A stretch of DNA of 64,000 bases from assembly GCA_963792855.1 (NCBI GenBank), contig CAWBXZ010000018.1:450652-514651 (forward strand). Direction: 5' to 3'. The notes under the pieces were generated by a model, which had not been told where the DNA came from, ran no database searches, and worked only from the letters and a program-made list of their open reading frames with translations. The translations under genes were made by a program, and so were the position numbers. The stretch comes from SG8-40 sp963792855 (GTDB lineage: Bacteria > Pseudomonadota > Gammaproteobacteria > Burkholderiales > Eutrophovitaceae). Shown piece by piece: positions 61,313 through 64,000 of this stretch. Position 1 is the stretch's first letter. The number at the start of each line of letters is the position of its first letter.

Positions 61313-62356
61313 CTACGTACCGGCACCATCGTTCTTGTCGAGGTTTTCTGCTGCCCAGCATTGCCATTTCCAGCCATCCGCGCACATGGCCTCCACACCC
61401 AGTTTCGCTTCCCATCCGAGTGCACGCCTGGCGAATGACGGATCCGTGTAGCACGCTGCGACGTCGCCGGGCCGTCTTGGCGCAAATCGATAGGGGATTG
61501 TCTTTCCGCTCGCTGCCTCGAATGCGTGAATCATTTCCAGCACGCTTTGGCCACGCCCGGTTCCCAGGTTCACTGTCAGGACACCGGTGTTGTCGTTCAG
61601 GAAGTCCAGTGCTGCGATATGGCCGCGCGCGAGGTCGGTAACGTGCAAGTAATCGCGTATTCCGGTTCCGTCAGGGGTCGGATAGTCGTTTCCAAAAACC
61701 GACAGTTGCTCCAGCTTCCCGATTGCGACCTGGGAAATGTACGGGACCAGGTTGTTCGGAATCCCGGCAGGATCTTCGCCAATGATTCCCGACGAGTGGG
61801 CGCCCACCGGGTTGAAGTAACGCAGTAGACCGACCCGCCATTGCGAATCGGCTTTGACGACGTCGCGCAGGATTTCCTCGACCATGAGTTTGGTCCGGCC
61901 GTAAGGGTTGCTCGCTGATAACGGAAACCTTTCCGTGATCGGGACGCTGGCGGGGTCGCCGTACACCGTCGCCGAAGATGAGAAAACGAGCGTCTTGACG
62001 CCGGCATCGATCATTGCCTGCACGAGGGTGACGCTTCCCGAAACGTTATTGTCGTAATACTCGAGCGGGATCTGCGAGGATTCGCCAACGGCTTTGAGCC
62101 CGGCAAAGTGTATGACGGCGTCGATTTGATGCGCCGAGAAGATCTGGTTCAAGGCCGAACGGTCGCGGATGTCCGCTTGCACGAATGGCGACCGATGCCC
62201 CGTGATCTGCTCGAGCCGGTCCAGCACGGACCGTTTGCTGTTGCACAGGTTGTCGAGGACGACGGGCTGATAGCCGGCACCGATCAGCTCGACCACGGTA
62301 TGGGAGCCGATGTAGCCATTGCCACCTGTAACAAGAATCGTTTTTCGCTTTGGCAT
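61313..62356 (-). CDS. galE: UDP-glucose 4-epimerase
   Basis: 347 residues, extended SDR. TILVTGGNGYIGSHTVVELIGAGY binds NAD. Catalytic Ser in VFSSSATVYGDP and YGRTK (Tyr-x-x-x-Lys), with FNPVGAHSSGIIGEDPAGIPNNLVPYISQVAIG typical of GalE. It interconverts UDP-glucose and UDP-galactose. It lies beside the start of an exopolysaccharide locus and probably supplies galactose units, though it is transcribed away from it. Confidence 0.95.
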   Translation of the reverse strand: MPKRKTILVTGGNGYIGSHTVVELIGAGYQPVVLDNLCNSKRSVLDRLEQITGHRSPFVQADIRDRSALNQIFSAHQIDAVIHFAGLKAVGESSQIPLEYYDNNVSGSVTLVQAMIDAGVKTLVFSSSATVYGDPASVPITERFPLSASNPYGRTKLMVEEILRDVVKADSQWRVGLLRYFNPVGAHSSGIIGEDPAGIPNNLVPYISQVAIGKLEQLSVFGNDYPTPDGTGIRDYLHVTDLARGHIAALDFLNDNTGVLTVNLGTGRGQSVLEMIHAFEAASGKTIPYRFAPRRPGDVAACYTDPSFARRALGWEAKLGVEAMCADGWKWQCWAAENLDKNDGAGT

Positions 62357-63540
62357 GCGGGTTGTGTCAGGGACTGTTGCTGAATAAGTGGCGGCTGGTG
62401 ACGAAGATCCGACAGTTCATGTCAGAGGTGCATCGAAATGTTGGCGGCCAAAAGACGCAACATGTGTGCCGTTCATCGAATCCAACGGAAAGCCAGCACA
62501 GTATCTGCGATACGAAATGCAAACGGGAAGCGGTTGCGATTCGGTCCCGGGAACATGCGCAGCGCTTTCCCCGGGATTCATAAACCTCTTGAAGTAAAAG
62601 GTTTTTGATTAGGGTCAACGTCTGCAATCGGAAGCGATGCCATGAGTTTTTCAATGGGTGATTGAAGGGGGTAGCTGCTCGATTGGCCCATCCTCGAAGC
62701 GCGATATGCCGGGTCGGGAGTCTCCCGTATCAATGGGGGCGGTTTTTTTCTGCAGACGGCGAATCGGCTGGGTGAATGGCCGAAAAATTGCGTTTAGTCG
62801 AGAAGTACCTTGCAAAGTCGGGCGACGGGAGCAGAGGGTCATCCATCCCTGGCGAACGACTTGCTGTGGTTGAGGGGTTGCCAGAGGGTTTATTTTCAAT
62901 CTCCTTTTGAACTTTACCTCGTAATGTTCTATGCTCGTGTCGTCGATAGGCGACACTAAAAAAGACCCTTTAGCCACAAGAGGTTGATGTGTTCCCAAGT
63001 CGGCCAAGAGGCGCCAGCAGAGGTCTCAGGACGACAGCGGCACGAAGTAATTGTCGGAATCGAGGGGGTCTGGACACCCCTTGGAGTAGTTCGTTTTTTG
63101 TGATGGCGGCATCTGGTGTGTTGATTTGCAGGTTTTGTTTGTAAGGGGGGAATCCTGGTCGCGTTTTCATGACGCTTCTTTGAATTCCGGTTCTCGGAAA
63201 ATGGTGCGGGCAAAGCACAGGCACGTTGCGTCTGAATAGAGCCCTCGGTCCATTTCATTCGTTTCCCTGCAACATTTCTCTTGCAAGATCAAGTCAGTCG
63301 GGTGCGGCGGCGCGGGTTCAGGCGCCTGGCAGTGATTGTGCGCAATCCATAGCGTGATCTCGTATCGCAGCGATGGGGTGCAGGTCTTAAAGGGAGAGTT
63401 GATCGCATGCAATTCAGGAGTCATTCCTGTGAAGAGGCCCGCATTGGCGGCCTTGAAGCCTTAATCCGAACGCGTAGTGGTAATTCGGCGGTGTCAAACA
63501 CCCCGTCCAGTGCGCGGCAAGATCGAGCGAGGTGGTTGCG
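62357..63540. other. 1.2 kb gene-poor region upstream of the polysaccharide locus
   Basis: Short ORFs on both strands are Arg/His/Pro-rich, lack ribosome sites and look non-coding. Base composition is less GC-rich than the surroundings in places (62580-62660, 62880-62960). Small hairpins occur near 62938 (TGTCG...CGACA) and 63064 (GGGGT...CACCCC). A possible sigma54 site lies at 63326-63340. A long untranslated leader or an unknown RNA is possible. Confidence 0.5.
63326..63340 (+). promoter_or_regulatory. Candidate sigma54 promoter
   Basis: TGGCAGTGATTGTGC keeps GG, ten bases, GC and most of the -24 element TGGCA; the -12 element is weaker (TGC without TTGCW). It lies about 200 bases before the sugar transferase gene. 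Exosortase-associated loci are often controlled by the sigma54 activator PrsR. Confidence 0.35.
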
Positions 63541-64000
63541 ATGATCCACGTCTTTAACCATTACGTCCCGGTCAGGGTGGTGATACTTGCTGCTCTGGAG
63601 GGGCTCTTTCTGGTGATGGCGGCATACGCCGGCGTTTATCTGCATGTAGCGGCATCGGGAGAGGCTGCGTCGGGACTGTCATCTCACGCTGCCATCTTTG
63701 CTGTAGGCACAATGGTGGTCATGGCCGGGATGGGCCTATACCAACCGGATTTATGGAGCAACAAGGCGTTTCTGGCGATGCGGCTGGCCGTGTCCTTCCT
63801 GTTGGCCGCCCTGTTGATGGCACTCTTCTCTCATGTCACGCCCATGCCCAATCCGGACATGGCTGCTCTCGGTATCGCGCTGAGCATCGCGCTGGCTGGC
63901 AGCATTGTGCTGCGTACCGCATTTCACCAATGGTCAAAAGCCGACGCGTTCAGACCGAGGGTGCTCGTTCTTGGTACGGGTACGCGTGCGATAAAGCTTG
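63541..64000 (+). CDS. Polysaccharide-initiating sugar transferase (TIGR03013/EpsB-like), 3'-partial
   Basis: ATG 63541 with GAGGTGG upstream; the frame is open to the window end (153 codons). MIHVFNHYVPVRVVILAALEG is the near-invariant start of the exosortase-associated bactoprenyl sugar transferases. Membrane helices follow at about 10-30, 47-66, 79-99 and 106-122, then the Rossmann-like VLVLGTGTRAIKL. The catalytic C-terminal domain lies outside the window. It would link the first sugar phosphate to undecaprenyl phosphate. Confidence 0.85.
   Translation, partial: MIHVFNHYVPVRVVILAALEGLFLVMAAYAGVYLHVAASGEAASGLSSHAAIFAVGTMVVMAGMGLYQPDLWSNKAFLAMRLAVSFLLAALLMALFSHVTPMPNPDMAALGIALSIALAGSIVLRTAFHQWSKADAFRPRVLVLGTGTRAIKL

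Noticed and set aside
62651..63007. 118-residue minus-strand ORF in the gene-poor region
   Set aside because: Low-complexity basic sequence, no ribosome site, no family resemblance; treated as non-coding.

Overview
The window reads as 64 kb of chromosome from a GC-rich (roughly 58-60%) heterotrophic proteobacterium, most likely a gammaproteobacterium. The basis is gene content: a TonB receptor, OtsA/OtsB, a RimK cluster, the three-gene glycolate oxidase, an ArfB-type rescue factor, an NtrC/sigma54-type ammonium transporter promoter, and the start of an exosortase-associated polysaccharide locus. The genus cannot be fixed from the sequence alone. I saw no rRNA, tRNA, CRISPR array, prophage or intact insertion sequence.

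Layout. 1-4.1 kb: end of a TonB-dependent receptor, then a NarL-type sensor/regulator pair. 4.1-4.9 kb: a 177 bp nested inverted-repeat element, a strong terminator and a small orphan gene. 5-9.5 kb: trehalose block (GH15 hydrolase and otsB, divergent from otsA). 9.7-14 kb: a sugar-acid dehydratase, a small membrane protein and a dihaem oxidoreductase. 14-19.1 kb: DUF2126/transglutaminase pair, PhyH dioxygenase, an unusual solute-binding-like protein and a coupled 33-residue ORF. 19.4-25.3 kb: gluconate-type transporter, broken alkA, small enzymes, a lipoprotein peroxidase and a broken outer-membrane protein gene. 25.4-27.9 kb: RimK operon (retropepsin-like protease, ligase, aspartoacylase-like hydrolase). 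28-33.6 kb: assorted oxidoreductases and hydrolases.

33.6-42.3 kb is a glycolate/glyoxylate salvage region: glcD-glcE-glcF with glycerate 2-kinase, and nearby tartronate semialdehyde reductase with hydroxypyruvate isomerase. Together they take glycolate to 2-phosphoglycerate, except that glyoxylate carboligase is not in the window. 42.4-49.6 kb holds a MoxR/VWA pair, a lone GspE-type ATPase, amtB behind two NtrC-like sites and a sigma54-like promoter, and a Nudix hydrolase. 49.7-52 kb carries a PQQ alcohol dehydrogenase with the lanthanide-type D-x-D signature and a frameshifted cytochrome c. 53.4-58.2 kb is a tight operon (FAH hydrolase, BKACE, PdxA2, DUF1537 kinase, OpuAC-like binding protein), probably for four-carbon sugar acids. 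58.4-62.4 kb has secreted small proteins, including a duplicated four-cysteine module, a metallopeptidase/anchored-nuclease-like pair and galE. A gene-poor 1.2 kb stretch precedes a polysaccharide-initiating sugar transferase cut by the window end.

Two patterns cut across the regions. The same inverted repeat occurs twice, each time supplying the TAG stop of the neighbouring gene. Four otherwise well conserved genes each carry one +1 frameshift beside a short homopolymer, which suggests single-base overcalls or recent decay.
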